NCBI GenBank assembly: GCA_019925095.2
Contig: CM034401.1
Coordinates: 17,821,838 to 17,885,837 of the forward strand
Direction: 5' to 3'
DNA length: 64,000 nt
DNA from: Dendrolimus kikuchii
Taxonomy: Eukaryota > Arthropoda > Insecta > Lepidoptera > Lasiocampidae
The translations under genes were made by a program, and so were the position numbers. Shown here in pieces: positions 1-8,997 of this stretch; within the stretch, counting starts at the first letter, position 1, and each line of letters starts with the position of its first letter. The notes under the pieces were generated by a model, which was not told the origin of the DNA, did not search any database, and saw only the letters and a list, made by a program, of their open reading frames with translations.

Positions 1-297
1 ATAGTCACTCGATCGAATTGTATTCGAATAGATGATTTGATACACGTTGTTACGCGGAACACGCGTACAAGGATGCTAATTGATTTAATATAAGTAATTA
101 TGTGGTTATTTATTTTATTTTATTTTAAAGTAAAAAAAATACTTTATTGTTGGTTTTTATTTAAATTTAATTATTTGGTTTACTTATTATATATTTTATA
201 TTTGATAAATAAAATTAGTTTAAAAAAATTGGGTCATTTTGGTCACGCCAATAGGAAGGTTTGCACTGAAAATCAGCGTTGTGTCGTATGTAATTCC

Positions 298-626
298 ATT
301 ATTATTATTATTTAGATTTATGGCTTGGCAGCTAGGCCTTTAAGCCAGATCTTAGATTACAATATAGTTTCTTCATTTTCTTAAGCCTATGTATAACTCA
401 GCTGAACTGTAGGTTATCAATTAAAGCCATACAACGGAGTTCTTGTGACAGACAGCTCGAAAGGCCACATTTGACTATACAGTTCACATTTCTCACAAAA
501 ACACATAATTACTACTTAAAACTATCAATATCCTACAACTATTGTCTAATTTAGAGTAAATTTACACATTTTTGGAAAATAAAACTGCACAGCACAACAT
601 CTCCTTTCAGTTCCCGCCAAAAACTC
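298..626 (-). mobile_element. SINE-like insertion with (AAT)n tail and 13-bp target duplication
   Basis: The same 13 bases, CGTATGTAATTCC, occur at 285-297 and 627-639 on either side of this 329-bp segment. Removing the segment and one copy restores the family G sequence seen elsewhere in the window. On the minus strand the insert starts GAGTTTTTGGCGGGAACTG and ends in an (AAT)n tail, as expected of a retroposed short element. I do not see convincing Pol III boxes, so its source RNA is unknown. Confidence 0.7.
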
Positions 627-731
627 CGTATGTAATTCCGGCACAACAATTTGCTGAATGCAAACCTTGTTTGCTGAAAATACGGCGTAAAAACTTTCAA
701 AATATACTATGTATATAATAATAATATGTAA

Positions 732-780
732 ACATGTGGTGTTGCCAGACCATAAAAACTACACTGGCAACACCACATGT
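732..780. repeat. Perfect 17-bp hairpin
   Basis: ACATGTGGTGTTGCCAG (732-748) and its reverse complement (764-780) flank a 15-nt loop, inside the right part of the split family G copy. The family G copies at 12.6 and 28.4 kb do not have this hairpin, so it may be a tiny foldback insertion. Confidence 0.75.
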
Positions 781-1002
781 AATTACGTCGCCATTTTCTT
801 CAAATAAAGTCTTTTTCTTTTTTCCTTTTAAAAACTGTTGTATATGTATATAGAAGAACCAACGAAATACTATTAGTGTGTATGGGGTATATCGAGATTT
901 AAAAAGAATATCGAGTACATTTTCAAAATTCATGTCTTTTACGTAAGGTATATTAGTGTCTTCTGTTTAGATATAAGGTATATAAGTATATTCTTGGTAA
1001 TA

Positions 1003-1277
1003 TAGTCGTGGTAGCGTAATGGGCAGCGCGGGGTCGAATCCTAGCCAAAACGCATGCACCTCTTAGGCAGTATTTCGACCTAATGTGTATATTGTTATAA
1101 TAACCACATGCTAACAACGATGACGGAAAACATCGTGATGAAACCTTGCACATCGAGTTAACCGATGTGTTAAACCTGCCAAGCCGCCTTGGACAAGCGT
1201 GGCTGGTATACTGTCTGTTCCCTTATAGTGGGAAGCTTGAGTCCAGTAATGGGACGTTTATGGTTATTATTATTTGT
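1003..1277 (+). mobile_element. SINE family C copy
   Basis: The head AGTCGTGGTAGCGTAATGG followed by GGTCGAATCCTAGCC resembles tRNA-like A and B boxes. The body shares CAGTATTTCGACCTAATGTG, AAGCCGCCTTGGACAAGCG and a 3' TCCAGTAATGGGA with the copies at 60181-60468 (+), 19805-20083 (-) and 24011-24303 (-). It is diverged and non-coding. Confidence 0.75.
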
Positions 1278-1796
1278 AACGTATTTATAATTTATTCAAA
1301 ATTGTATTGGTAAGGTGTATTTGTTTGCTTTCGTTAGATGTTGTACAGAGAGAGACTACAAAGAAACACAGGATATGTATGAATACAGAGATCACATGGG
1401 ATATGTATTAAAATTTTACGAGGCTGAAAATGTGCGAGAGCTCTCGTTCTATATTGAAGGACTGTATCGTATTGACTATTAATGAAATTGGTAGTCTTTG
1501 TATTAAAAGTACATTGCAATCAAAGCAATGCGTGAATCGAATAGCTACAAGCAATTGTCTTGAAGAACGGATGTAAGTAGGTACTACCTATCTTAAGGCG
1601 CAGTCCAATCATGATTTACAAATACTTTCAACCGCTTAGTGAGTAGACGCTAGCTCAGAGACTATACTAGCGGCACGCTATGATGGCCATTTTGACGTTT
1701 GCTTGTTCATGGAAAATTGTATAAATTAATAACTACTTTTGAAACAGCCAATTCCAATTTTTTTTAGCATATCTATTATAATAATATTTGGGAAAC

Positions 1797-1885
1797 ACAC
1801 CCCACACACAAACACATACGCACACACACATGAATGTATACACACGCGCATGCACACACACATACGTACATGCACACACGTTCAC
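1797..1885. repeat. Degenerate (CA)n microsatellite
   Basis: CACACA-rich sequence interrupted by CATG, TACG and CGCG steps. It abuts the inverted-repeat element that starts at 1886. Confidence 0.8.
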
Positions 1886-2051
1886 ATATCGTCGGCGTCA
1901 GTGCAGGACCTGATAACTACAGCTTTGGTGACATATTTTTTCCATCAAAATTGTATTGCGCATACAAAGTAATATTTAACAATTTATACGAAAAAAAATA
2001 TCACAAAAAAAAATTAGTTACAAGTTAATGCACTGACGCCGACGACGATAT
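1886..2051. mobile_element. Small MITE-like element, about 165 bp
   Basis: ATATCGTCGGCGTCAGTGCA (1886-1905) is mirrored by TGCACTGACGCCGACGACGATAT at 2029-2051, giving terminal inverted repeats of about 20 bp with one 3-bp repeat difference. The interior is AT-rich and non-coding. If ATAT at each end is the target duplication, the element proper begins CGTCGGCGTCAGTGC. No second copy is visible in the window. Confidence 0.65.
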
Positions 2052-2760
2052 CTATAAGGATGGAAAAGCTTCTTCTTCCATAGTTATACATATATCTTCG
2101 TTAAGCCTTACTATGCCTTTAGAAATCAGTGACTTTATTACAGTTAGGCCACACCTTAGTTTTTTTGTAGCCAAAATGGGAGCAATACTCATCAGATAAC
2201 ATAACAAAGAGCCGATGACGGGCTGAGCACAAAGGCGCCACCGAAGCCTCGATTACGCCCTATGACAATGCAGTTTGTTCCAAACAACACTCCATATTGA
2301 TCCAACCAACTTATCTATTTTGTTTGGGCTTTATTAGATTTTTTTGTGCGGACCGATTTGATAGACTAAAAACGACTACTGGATCATGAGCTGTTCTAAA
2401 CAGAAAACTGGTCTAAGCCATAGGCCATGTTAAAATGGTAGTTGTTATGACCGGCACATTGGCTCCCGTGGTGCGATCTATGGCATTGTACGTCAGCACT
2501 GCTCCGAATTGTTGGTTTAATCGAGCTTTTTTTAAACACCGTTTGAATTCTGAGTGTTGATAGTCAAATCATTTTAAGGTAAAAAGTGAAACGCTTTAGA
2601 AAATAGACAACAGTACATTGTTGACATTATATATAAAGCATTTTAAACGCAATGTTCATTTTCAATAATATACTCACTGGACCATGACTGCTTCTAGTCT
2701 TTGAGAAGCATACTGCTATTTTTTTTTTAATAATAATAATCGGCACACAAACACACATTG
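2052..2760. other. Unassigned sequence
   Basis: Intergenic sequence of mixed composition with no supportable reading frame. The end (about 2725-2760) has an AAT-rich run followed by CGGCACACAAACACACATTG, resembling a minus-strand SINE B tail fragment. Confidence 0.5.
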
Positions 2761-2764
2761 TATG

Positions 2765-2950
2765 AGAGACAGAGATAACACTTTATTGCACACCAAAATA
2801 TACAATTACAAAAATAAACCCTATTTACAATATTTTCTAGCCAATACAATAGGCAGCCTTATCACTTAAAATGTTGTCTTCCAGGCAACCGAAATTAAAG
2901 GAATTTCTTCACTAATCTGGCGATGTAAGTGGTAGGTACAGGTCAAGACA
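2765..2950 (-). mobile_element. LINE 3' tail, family L
   Basis: On the minus strand: a GGTTGCCTGGAAGACA-like stretch, a degenerate GATAAGGCTGCC, then an AT-rich end with GTGTGCAATAAAGTG. The same tail recurs at 27093-27215, 31195-31320 and 53440-53560 (+) and 50100-50245 (-). This is a common lepidopteran non-LTR retroelement 3' end, probably CR1/Jockey-like. No coding part remains. Confidence 0.6.
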
Positions 2951-2999
2951 ATATAGATACATAAATACTTAAACTAATTTAAGAATTAAATATATATTG

Positions 3000-3240
3000 C
3001 CAGGTGGTAGGGCATTTGCCCGACTGGATGGCTACCACCCCTGGTCTAAAGTATGTCGCCATAACAACCTTGAGTTGTGTTCCGGCATTAGTGACCAGGT
3101 TCCAGTCTCCCTTAAGAGAGCAGCAGCGTATTTGTAGCAACTTTGATGTTGCAAATGTCCATAGGCGATGGTAACCGCTTTCCATCAAATGGGCCGTCTG
3201 CCTGTCTGCTGATCTGCTGCAATAAAAAAAAAATATAAAT
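3000..3240 (+). mobile_element. SINE family A, short form
   Basis: It starts at GCCAGGTGGTAGGGCA and lacks the 70-bp head (GTGCAGGAACGG...) of the long copies. It contains the CACCCCTGGTCTA, GTGTTCCGGCATTAGTGACC and GGCGATGGTAACCGC blocks and ends in GCAATAAAAAAAAAA. It shares its start point with the copy at 46684-46919. Confidence 0.8.
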
Positions 3241-3419
3241 AAATACATACATATATACACATGTACAACAATATATTTCAAAATTATTATAACAAATGTA
3301 TTAACATGATTATGTTGTTATAATCAGACATAGGTAGTTGTGGGCAAATAGTTCTTTCTGAGTAAATTTCTGAATGTTGGCAAGAATTTGGCTTCTTTGA
3401 CAGTAAGGGGCTATGGGTT

Positions 3420-3615
3420 GTGTTGTTACGCTTGTGTTATGGGTAATATACAACGGACCATTCTGCGGTCGATCCCAGACACACAGACCATAGAAAATAA
3501 GAAAAAAATCGTTTCCGAAGTTTTCCATGCCAAGAAATTGAACTCGGAGCCACTGCGTTGCAGTGAGGTAGGCCGACCAAGGGTTAGCCTGTTCAATTGC
3601 AAGGCTGGCAAACAG
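3420..3615 (-). mobile_element. SINE family B remnant
   Basis: In reverse complement this matches the family B body (TGGTATAGTAAATTT-like block, GTCTGGGATC, GGGTAATATACAACGGACC region). The B-box region has decayed and the 3' tail is missing. All reading frames here are shadows of the repeat. Confidence 0.65.
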
Positions 3616-3639
3616 GCAGAGGGACTCATGGAAAGTGGT

Positions 3640-3710
3640 TATTCGTACGCAACGCCAAGGCGTAGCCAAGATGCTGCCAGCCTTTTGGATAGAATAGAGG
3701 GATGAGATAT
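3640..3710 (+). pseudogene. Family K LINE C-terminal scrap
   Basis: The frame reads a DAASLLDRI-like string, a degraded version of the NAASLLGT motif in the family K remnants at 25068, 38140 and 58390. It is very short. Confidence 0.35.
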
Positions 3711-3737
3711 AAGATACAACTCTCACTCATCGCATAA

Positions 3738-3905
3738 AATTCTTGTCTGTCTGGATGTTCTGGCTAATCTCTGAAACGGCTCGACCGATTTTGACCGGAC
3801 TTTCAGTGGTAGATAGCTGATGTTATAAGGAGTAACTTAGACTATATTTTTTTAGGGTTCCGTGAAAAAAAAAATACGTGGTCGAAGTTGCGGGCACAGC
3901 TAGTA
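3738..3905 (-). mobile_element. Family F repeat
   Basis: In reverse complement it starts ACTAGCTGTGCCCGCAACTT and contains TTACTCCTTATAACATCAGC and a 3' AGAGATTAGCCAGAACATCC. This is the same family as 33241-33420 (+), in GR intron 2. The head is a very common lepidopteran interspersed repeat signature. Confidence 0.65.
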
Positions 3906-3954
3906 AATAATAATAATAATAATCGCCACCTTGAAAGGCTCTCGCTTGGTATCT

Positions 3955-4075
3955 GGTTGAAGGGTCGGATGCAGAAGGCAGCTCTGTTGGACACGGCCCG
4001 TATTGTGAGGAGATTCCTGTGTCTGGAGCCTTAACCACCGGTAGCCTGGACCCTAGGCCCCACTGCCGGCGAAGA
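3955..4075 (+). pseudogene. Non-LTR retroelement C-terminal scrap
   Basis: One plus-strand frame reads KAALLDTARIVRRFLCLEP then a stop. I recognise ALL.TARIVRRFL.LEP as a recurrent C-terminal motif of lepidopteran non-LTR elements. The assignment is from memory of the motif only. Confidence 0.4.
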
Positions 4076-4159
4076 TCAGTTTTTTATATTTTTTTTATAA
4101 ATTAATTTGTATTTTTTATAAGAAAAATGTAAAAAATTTGGAAATAAAATATATATGTA

Positions 4160-4405
4160 AATAATAATAATAATAATCGGCAGACGAACACACATATTGT
4201 ATATCCCCAAATTAAGCAAGTTACGCTTGTGTAATGGGTAATATACAACGAACTACTCTGGGGCCGATCCCAGACACCCAGACCATAGTAAATAACAGAG
4301 AAAATACGTTTCGGAAATTTACTATACCAGGAATCGAACCCGGAGCCTCTGCGTCGTAGTGAGATAGGCCGGCAAAGGCTTAGCCCGCTCAACCACAGAG
4401 GCCGT
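4160..4405 (-). mobile_element. SINE family B copy
   Basis: In reverse complement: head GGCCTCTGTGGTTGAGCGGG (A-box-like), GGGTTCGATTCCTGG (B box), GTCTGGGATCGG, AACTTGCTTAATTTGGGGAT, and an ATT-repeat tail at about 4160. The full length is close to the 32010-32256 copy, indicating a tRNA-derived SINE. Confidence 0.8.
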
Positions 4406-5202
4406 CAAATTAATAAATATATGGAAAATCTCAGATGAAAGCTAATTCCAAATCCGCACAGTATGCAAAAGTGATGTTCTTGAGAATCATTGCGTTTTGA
4501 ATGAAACAGCTCAAAGAAATGAGGATGATTGCATTAATTTGTTTAAATATTAGTTTAGTATGAAAAGCTACATTAACACACCTTAGTACAAAATCACGAT
4601 AAGGAGACAAACAAATATATCACGCAATTAAGTACAAGTGGTACAAGTTCGTCTACTTTTCACTCTCATAAAACGCGATGAGCACACGTTCCCGAGTTAT
4701 GTCCGCTTAGCACGCCATCCAAGGTATTATGCTCGAGCGATAAATCCTCCACTTCGCACCCAGATATCGCTTTGTGAAACGTGCATCGATGATTTATGAA
4801 CAATTATCGATTAATTCAAGCAGCGATCGTAAGTTTAATCGATATTATTGAGCGGATTGCGAAGGTGTGAGGACAGAATGGTGTAAGTGTCGAGAGCAGT
4901 ATGTGGAGATGAGCGAACAATAATTGATATTTTTTCTACAAACGCTTCGTTCCGATATTGCAACGGTTTGTGTTACTTTTCTAGGGCTTTTTGGTTTTAT
5001 TTCTTAAACCATATATCTTTTATTGTAAGCAATTACTTAATAATTATTAAACCGATATCAGACAGTTCATTTCTGTTTTTCACTTTTGATGAATCAACCA
5101 AAGTAATCCATATAAAGGTAAATTTCAATAATTCAATGTCATTAAATAAAGTCATGTCCTTTCTTTTGCGTGCTTTTCAATAAAATTGACTCAGGTCAGT
5201 TG
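4406..5202. other. Unassigned AT-rich sequence
   Basis: No coding frame, RNA or repeat could be supported here. Short frames near 4887-5183 have no recognisable similarity. Confidence 0.5.
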
Positions 5203-5338
5203 GTCTTACATCGTTTATTCATAGACTACCTCTTCTCACTATATTTTGACACTGACAGTTACAATATCAGGTTTATAAATTTAAAAAACATAATGTGTGG
5301 CCTGGCTACCGAGTCGGAATGCGTCTTCGAATCCCACA
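5203..5338 (-). repeat. 3' LTR, truncated
   Basis: These 136 bases are identical, as far as I can read, to 8862-8997. It starts (minus strand) TGTGGGATTCGAAG and includes AATAAACGATG, a likely poly(A) signal. The remaining 45 bp of the 5' LTR are replaced by unrelated sequence beyond 5203. Only about 13 nt separate the last pol stop from this LTR, and no clear polypurine tract is visible. Confidence 0.85.
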
Positions 5339-5351
5339 CGGCTATCCTGCA

Positions 5352-5690
5352 TTATTCATCTGACCCAGATGAATGTGATACTTCATCTTCATCGCCATTC
5401 GACCAGGGTTTCATCAAATCTGCTGAACTGGTGGTATTCATAGGTCCTTCACCATTGCCAATTTTCCTTACAACGTATCTGTCATTTTTCTTCTTCTCTA
5501 TAATTTTATATGGTCCTAAATATTTCGGGTTTAACTTATATCCTTGTACAAATTGTGTTCTCTTAATCGCAACTAAATCTCCAATTTCGTACTGTATAGC
5601 TTGTGTTCTCTTTTTATTATAAACTTTCCTATTTTCTTCCTGAATTTTCTGAATATTTTGCCTCGCCTTTCTATAAGTTCTAATCGTTGA
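5352..5690 (-). pseudogene. Orphaned integrase C-terminal domain
   Basis: Reading a different minus-strand frame from the main polyprotein, this segment encodes YNKKR, then GDLVAIKRTQF, then a NPKYLGPYKI string. That is the GPY/F-type module at the end of Ty3/Gypsy integrases. An acidic, Ser-rich tail ends at a stop at 5352-5354. The deletion junction lies near 5680-5705, just after the start of the integrase zinc-finger region, so the DDE core between them is gone. Confidence 0.8.
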
Positions 5691-8536
5691 ATTTCAAATT
5701 TTTCTTTACAATTATCTATGTAGTAATCTCTATTAATTAATTCCTCAGTTTTCAAAATTCCAAAATGACCCTTTTCATGACATTTTCTTATTATTTCATT
5801 CTGCATCTTTTTAGGTACAACAATCAGTTTAGTTCCATCTTTAGCTTTACATAAAACTCCATTCTCCAGAATAAAATTTTCATATGACTCTTTTTCTAAA
5901 ATTTTCTTTAATAGTTTTATCTTCAGGTCATCATCTTGAGCTCTCTTCAGACGTGCTGTAGTTTCGGTAAGTATTAGACTAACAGGATTTCTGCTCAAAG
6001 CGTCTACGTGTCTCATTTGGGTTCCAGATCGGTGTTCTATCTTATAGTCAAATTCTTCAAGAAGGAGTGCCCATCGAGCAACTCTCGGAGGTAAGTCTTT
6101 TTTCTGTAACGTCATAGTTAGGGCTGAGCAGTCAGTCACAATTTTAAAGCGGACTCCAAGTAAGTAAACTCTGAATTTCTTGACAGCTTCTACAATAGCT
6201 AAAATTTCTAAGTAGTAACTATGGTATTTCTTCTCAGCAGGAGTAGTCTTTTTGCTCATATAGTGAACAGGGTGTAGCTGATTGTCGTGTGGATTCCTTT
6301 GCAATAAAACAGCTCCATATCCGTCTATACTTGCGTCTGTATGTAACTCTGTCTCAAAATTAGGGTTGTAAATTCGTAAAACTGGTGAGGAACATAAAAT
6401 ATGTTTCAATTCTTCGAAAGCTCTCTCACACTTTAGATCAAAGTTAAACATAACATTAGTCTTCAATAATTCTGTTAGTGGCTTTGCTATTATTGAGTAG
6501 TTCTTAACAAATTTTCTAAAATAGCCAGTCAGTCCTAAAAATGATCGTAATGATTTGATATTATGAGGCTTTTTAAATTTTGCAACAGCATGTATCTTTT
6601 CCTTGGAAGGTCTTATCTGATTATCACGAATTATGTAACCTAAATAATTTATCTCGTTCTGTAAGAAATGACATTTCGCCCAATTAAATTGTAAGCCAAA
6701 CTCTTCAGCTTTTCGAAGTACTTTCTCTAGTTTAACAAATCCTTCTTCTTCTGTCCTAGATGGTATAATCAAATCATCTAAATAGGCAAGAACAGTGCCC
6801 TCTGACATTAAATCTTGAAAGATATCATTGATAAAGCGTTGGAATACAGATGGTGCGGTGCATAAACCAAACGGCATTTTCTTAAATTCATATTGCCCTT
6901 GTGGAGTAACAAATGAAGTGTATTTTTGACTATCCTCGCAGACATCAACATGTAAAAAACCATTCTTCAAGTCAAGTGATGTAAATAGTATTGCTTCTTT
7001 CAATTTGTCTACTTGATCCTCGATGAGTGGAAGTGGATATCTTTCCTTTATAATCTTCTTATTTAGCTTTCTAAAATCTATACATAATCTGTAGCTTCCA
7101 TTTTTCTTTTTCGCTAACACGATAGGGCTTGCATATTCCGATTTACTAGGTTTAATTACTTCTTGATCTAACCATCCTTGTATCTGTTTATTAACTATGT
7201 CCTTTTCTAGAGGTGACAGCCTTCGTGGAGTCTGGTGTATAGGATCTTCATCAGTAAGTATGATTTTCAATTTAACATTTGATTCCTTCTTTCTAGTCTT
7301 CAAGTTATCGTAATTATCCAATAAATGTTTAATCTTGTCTTTATATTTCAGCTTCTTGATATCATATTTCTCATCAAATTCTTCTTCGTAGTCATTAATT
7401 TGTGTAAGGTGTAATATTCTTTTTACAGAGATCCCGTCGGCAGAGAAAATAATTTCAACGTCTTTTAATATCGGGTTTCCAAGTATGACATTAACAGGTA
7501 TTACATCATCGTCGATAACATGCATCAAGGTCTCAAAATGAACGTTGTCTATTTCAACTTTTGCCATAAAAGATCCCTTCGTGCAAACTTCGTACTCGGC
7601 TATTCCTGATAATTTGAGAGTATCTTTAATATTATAATCATTATTCTCGAGAAAATTTTGTTTGTAATAACTCTCACAAATTAAATTCGCATCGCTTCCA
7701 GTATCAATAAAGGTTTTAACTGTAACTCCGTTAATTTTCGCTTCTTTATATGGCTTAACAACATCTGTACTAACTTTCTCATCTTGAATTTTCAGTGTCT
7801 TATTTGTAGAACTTTGGCATTCTTTTGACTTATGTCCATATCCATTACATTTGAAGCATTTTATACCTTTAGTACAAGCTGGTGATTGGTGATCAGTTTC
7901 ACCACAATTGTAGCATCTTTTGATGGTATGATTTTTACGTCCGGTTGTCATCTGAATAGGTCTTTGTTGCATCTTGTGTTCTTTAATCTGTGCATATACT
8001 TCAAGTTTCTTTCTAAATTGTTTGATATCAGTGGCTCCGTAAAGAATGGCCTTATTTATTTCAGAATCACGAATTCCATCAATAACATATTCAATAAGTG
8101 CCTCATCTTCTAAATTTCCATGCAACGCCAGTTCTTTCATATGTAAAAAATACTGTTGATATGTCTCATCCGGTTTCATTTTGCGTGATGCTAATTTCTT
8201 GTGAATGCTAGCACTATTTAATTTCGAACCAAATTCTTCTAATAAAGATTCTTTTAATGTATCCCATGACGTAATAGAGCCTAGCGATCGTAAAAATAAT
8301 TTAGCTGTACCTGAAAGCAGTCTCTTCGCGTAAATAAGTTTTTCAAGATTATTCCATTCCATTAAATTTGCAGTGTCATTAAAATCGGTCAGCCAATTCG
8401 TAATAGGGTAGGTATCATCGCCTGTGAACGGTGTCATTGATTTTTCCAAGTCGCTAAATGAAATTCGTACTCTGTAACCAGCTTCTGAACAATTACTATC
8501 TGAGTCTTCGATATCTTTATTTTTCTTCGGTGGCAT
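5573..8536 (-). CDS. Gag-Pol polyprotein of the Ty3/Gypsy element (truncated)
   Basis: A single 987-residue frame starting MPPKKNK. Gag-like capsid region: about residues 20-200. Two CCHC zinc knuckles: about 208-221 and 227-240. Aspartic protease with DTG: about 278-280. Reverse transcriptase: about 440-650, with FGLCTAPSVFQRF and active-site YLDD near 585-588. RNase H: about 730-850, with HTDAS, E in LEILA, and TDCSA. Start of the integrase zinc finger: HEKGH near 920. After about residue 944 the frame runs out of phase and stops 43 residues later. Gag and Pol are fused with no frameshift signal. In a complete element this protein would assemble particles, process itself, and reverse transcribe and integrate the element RNA. 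This copy cannot supply integrase. Confidence 0.92.
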   Translation of the reverse strand: MPPKKNKDIEDSDSNCSEAGYRVRISFSDLEKSMTPFTGDDTYPITNWLTDFNDTANLMEWNNLEKLIYAKRLLSGTAKLFLRSLGSITSWDTLKESLLEEFGSKLNSASIHKKLASRKMKPDETYQQYFLHMKELALHGNLEDEALIEYVIDGIRDSEINKAILYGATDIKQFRKKLEVYAQIKEHKMQQRPIQMTTGRKNHTIKRCYNCGETDHQSPACTKGIKCFKCNGYGHKSKECQSSTNKTLKIQDEKVSTDVVKPYKEAKINGVTVKTFIDTGSDANLICESYYKQNFLENNDYNIKDTLKLSGIAEYEVCTKGSFMAKVEIDNVHFETLMHVIDDDVIPVNVILGNPILKDVEIIFSADGISVKRILHLTQINDYEEEFDEKYDIKKLKYKDKIKHLLDNYDNLKTRKKESNVKLKIILTDEDPIHQTPRRLSPLEKDIVNKQIQGWLDQEVIKPSKSEYASPIVLAKKKNGSYRLCIDFRKLNKKIIKERYPLPLIEDQVDKLKEAILFTSLDLKNGFLHVDVCEDSQKYTSFVTPQGQYEFKKMPFGLCTAPSVFQRFINDIFQDLMSEGTVLAYLDDLIIPSRTEEEGFVKLEKVLRKAEEFGLQFNWAKCHFLQNEINYLGYIIRDNQIRPSKEKIHAVAKFKKPHNIKSLRSFLGLTGYFRKFVKNYSIIAKPLTELLKTNVMFNFDLKCERAFEELKHILCSSPVLRIYNPNFETELHTDASIDGYGAVLLQRNPHDNQLHPVHYMSKKTTPAEKKYHSYYLEILAIVEAVKKFRVYLLGVRFKIVTDCSALTMTLQKKDLPPRVARWALLLEEFDYKIEHRSGTQMRHVDALSRNPVSLILTETTARLKRAQDDDLKIKLLKKILEKESYENFILENGVLCKAKDGTKLIVVPKKMQNEIIRKCHEKGHFGILKTEELINRDYYIDNCKEKFEIQRLELIERRGKIFRKFRKKIGKFIIKREHKLYSTKLEI

Positions 8537-8816
8537 CTTGTATGATTGGTTGTAAGTCTTTCAGTCGTAAAAAATAACCAATTCATAAAACGTCTTCATA
8601 AAAGAAAAATAATAGTCTTTATTCCAAATTCTGGGAAATTTTATGCGCTGGTATCATTATGCAAATTAGTGTCGGTAAAACAGCACACAATGACTCGTCT
8701 TCAATTTTAATTTCGAGGTTGTTTCGTAATCATCAGATCAAAACTCACGTTAAAACAATGCTTCGCAGGATTCTTACATGATCCTGGTATGATCCTGGCA
8801 CGAGCCCCCATAAAGT
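8537..8816 (-). other. 5' leader of the LTR element
   Basis: Untranslated region between the 5' LTR and the gag start. It includes a duplicated ATCCTGGTATG/ATCCTGGCACG-type motif beside the primer site. No upstream frame of note. Confidence 0.7.
8791..8810 (-). promoter_or_regulatory. Candidate tRNA primer-binding site
   Basis: Six bases inside the 5' LTR, the minus strand reads TGGGGGCTCGTGCCAGGATC. Its first 11 bases match the classical proline-tRNA primer site TGGGGGCTCGT; the rest diverges. The position fits a PBS. The tRNA assignment is inference. Confidence 0.55.
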
Positions 8817-8997
8817 TGTGGGTTTTGTTTGAAGAAAAGCAAAACAAACTTCCTTAGAACAGTCTTACATCGTTTATTCATAGACTACCTCTTCTCACTA
8901 TATTTTGACACTGACAGTTACAATATCAGGTTTATAAATTTAAAAAACATAATGTGTGGCCTGGCTACCGAGTCGGAATGCGTCTTCGAATCCCACA
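8817..8997 (-). repeat. 5' LTR, 181 bp
   Basis: On the minus strand it starts TGTGGG and ends CCCACA, a perfect 6-bp terminal inversion in the TG...CA style of LTRs. AATAAA is inside. 8862-8997 equals the 3' LTR remnant at 5203-5338. Confidence 0.85.

Larger units (their letters stand above)
215..830 (+). repeat. Family G repeat, split by a later insertion
   Basis: The left part (about 215-297) carries GGTCATTTTGGTC and GGTTTGCACTGAAAATCAGC. The right part (about 627-830) carries GTGCAAACC-like sequence, TTGTTTGCTGAAAAT and CTTCAAATAAAGT. Read together they match the uninterrupted copy at 28345-28555. Other copies lie at 12560-12680 and 44925-45065. The split is caused by the element at 298-626. 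The superfamily is not known to me. Confidence 0.65.
5203..8997 (-). mobile_element. Ty3/Gypsy LTR retrotransposon, internally deleted
   Basis: A minus-strand element of about 3.8 kb. Its 5' LTR is at 8817-8997 and a truncated 3' LTR at 5203-5338. A leader with a candidate primer-binding site precedes a single gag-pol frame at 5573-8536. An orphaned integrase C-terminal segment follows in another frame, down to 5352. The order protease, RT, RNase H, integrase and the RT motif YLDD place it in Ty3/Gypsy (Metaviridae). It is defective: the integrase core is missing, the frame is shifted, and the last 45 bp of the 3' LTR are absent. Identity of the LTRs over 136 bp implies a recent insertion. 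No env-like frame is seen. Confidence 0.9.

Noticed and set aside
3310..3726. 138-codon minus-strand frame
   Set aside because: It runs through SINE B and adjoining repeat sequence in arbitrary phase.
5290..5338. tRNA-like sequence (CTACCGAG...TTCGAATCCCACA) next to pol
   Set aside because: The same bases occur in both LTRs, so they are LTR sequence. No clover-leaf is formed.
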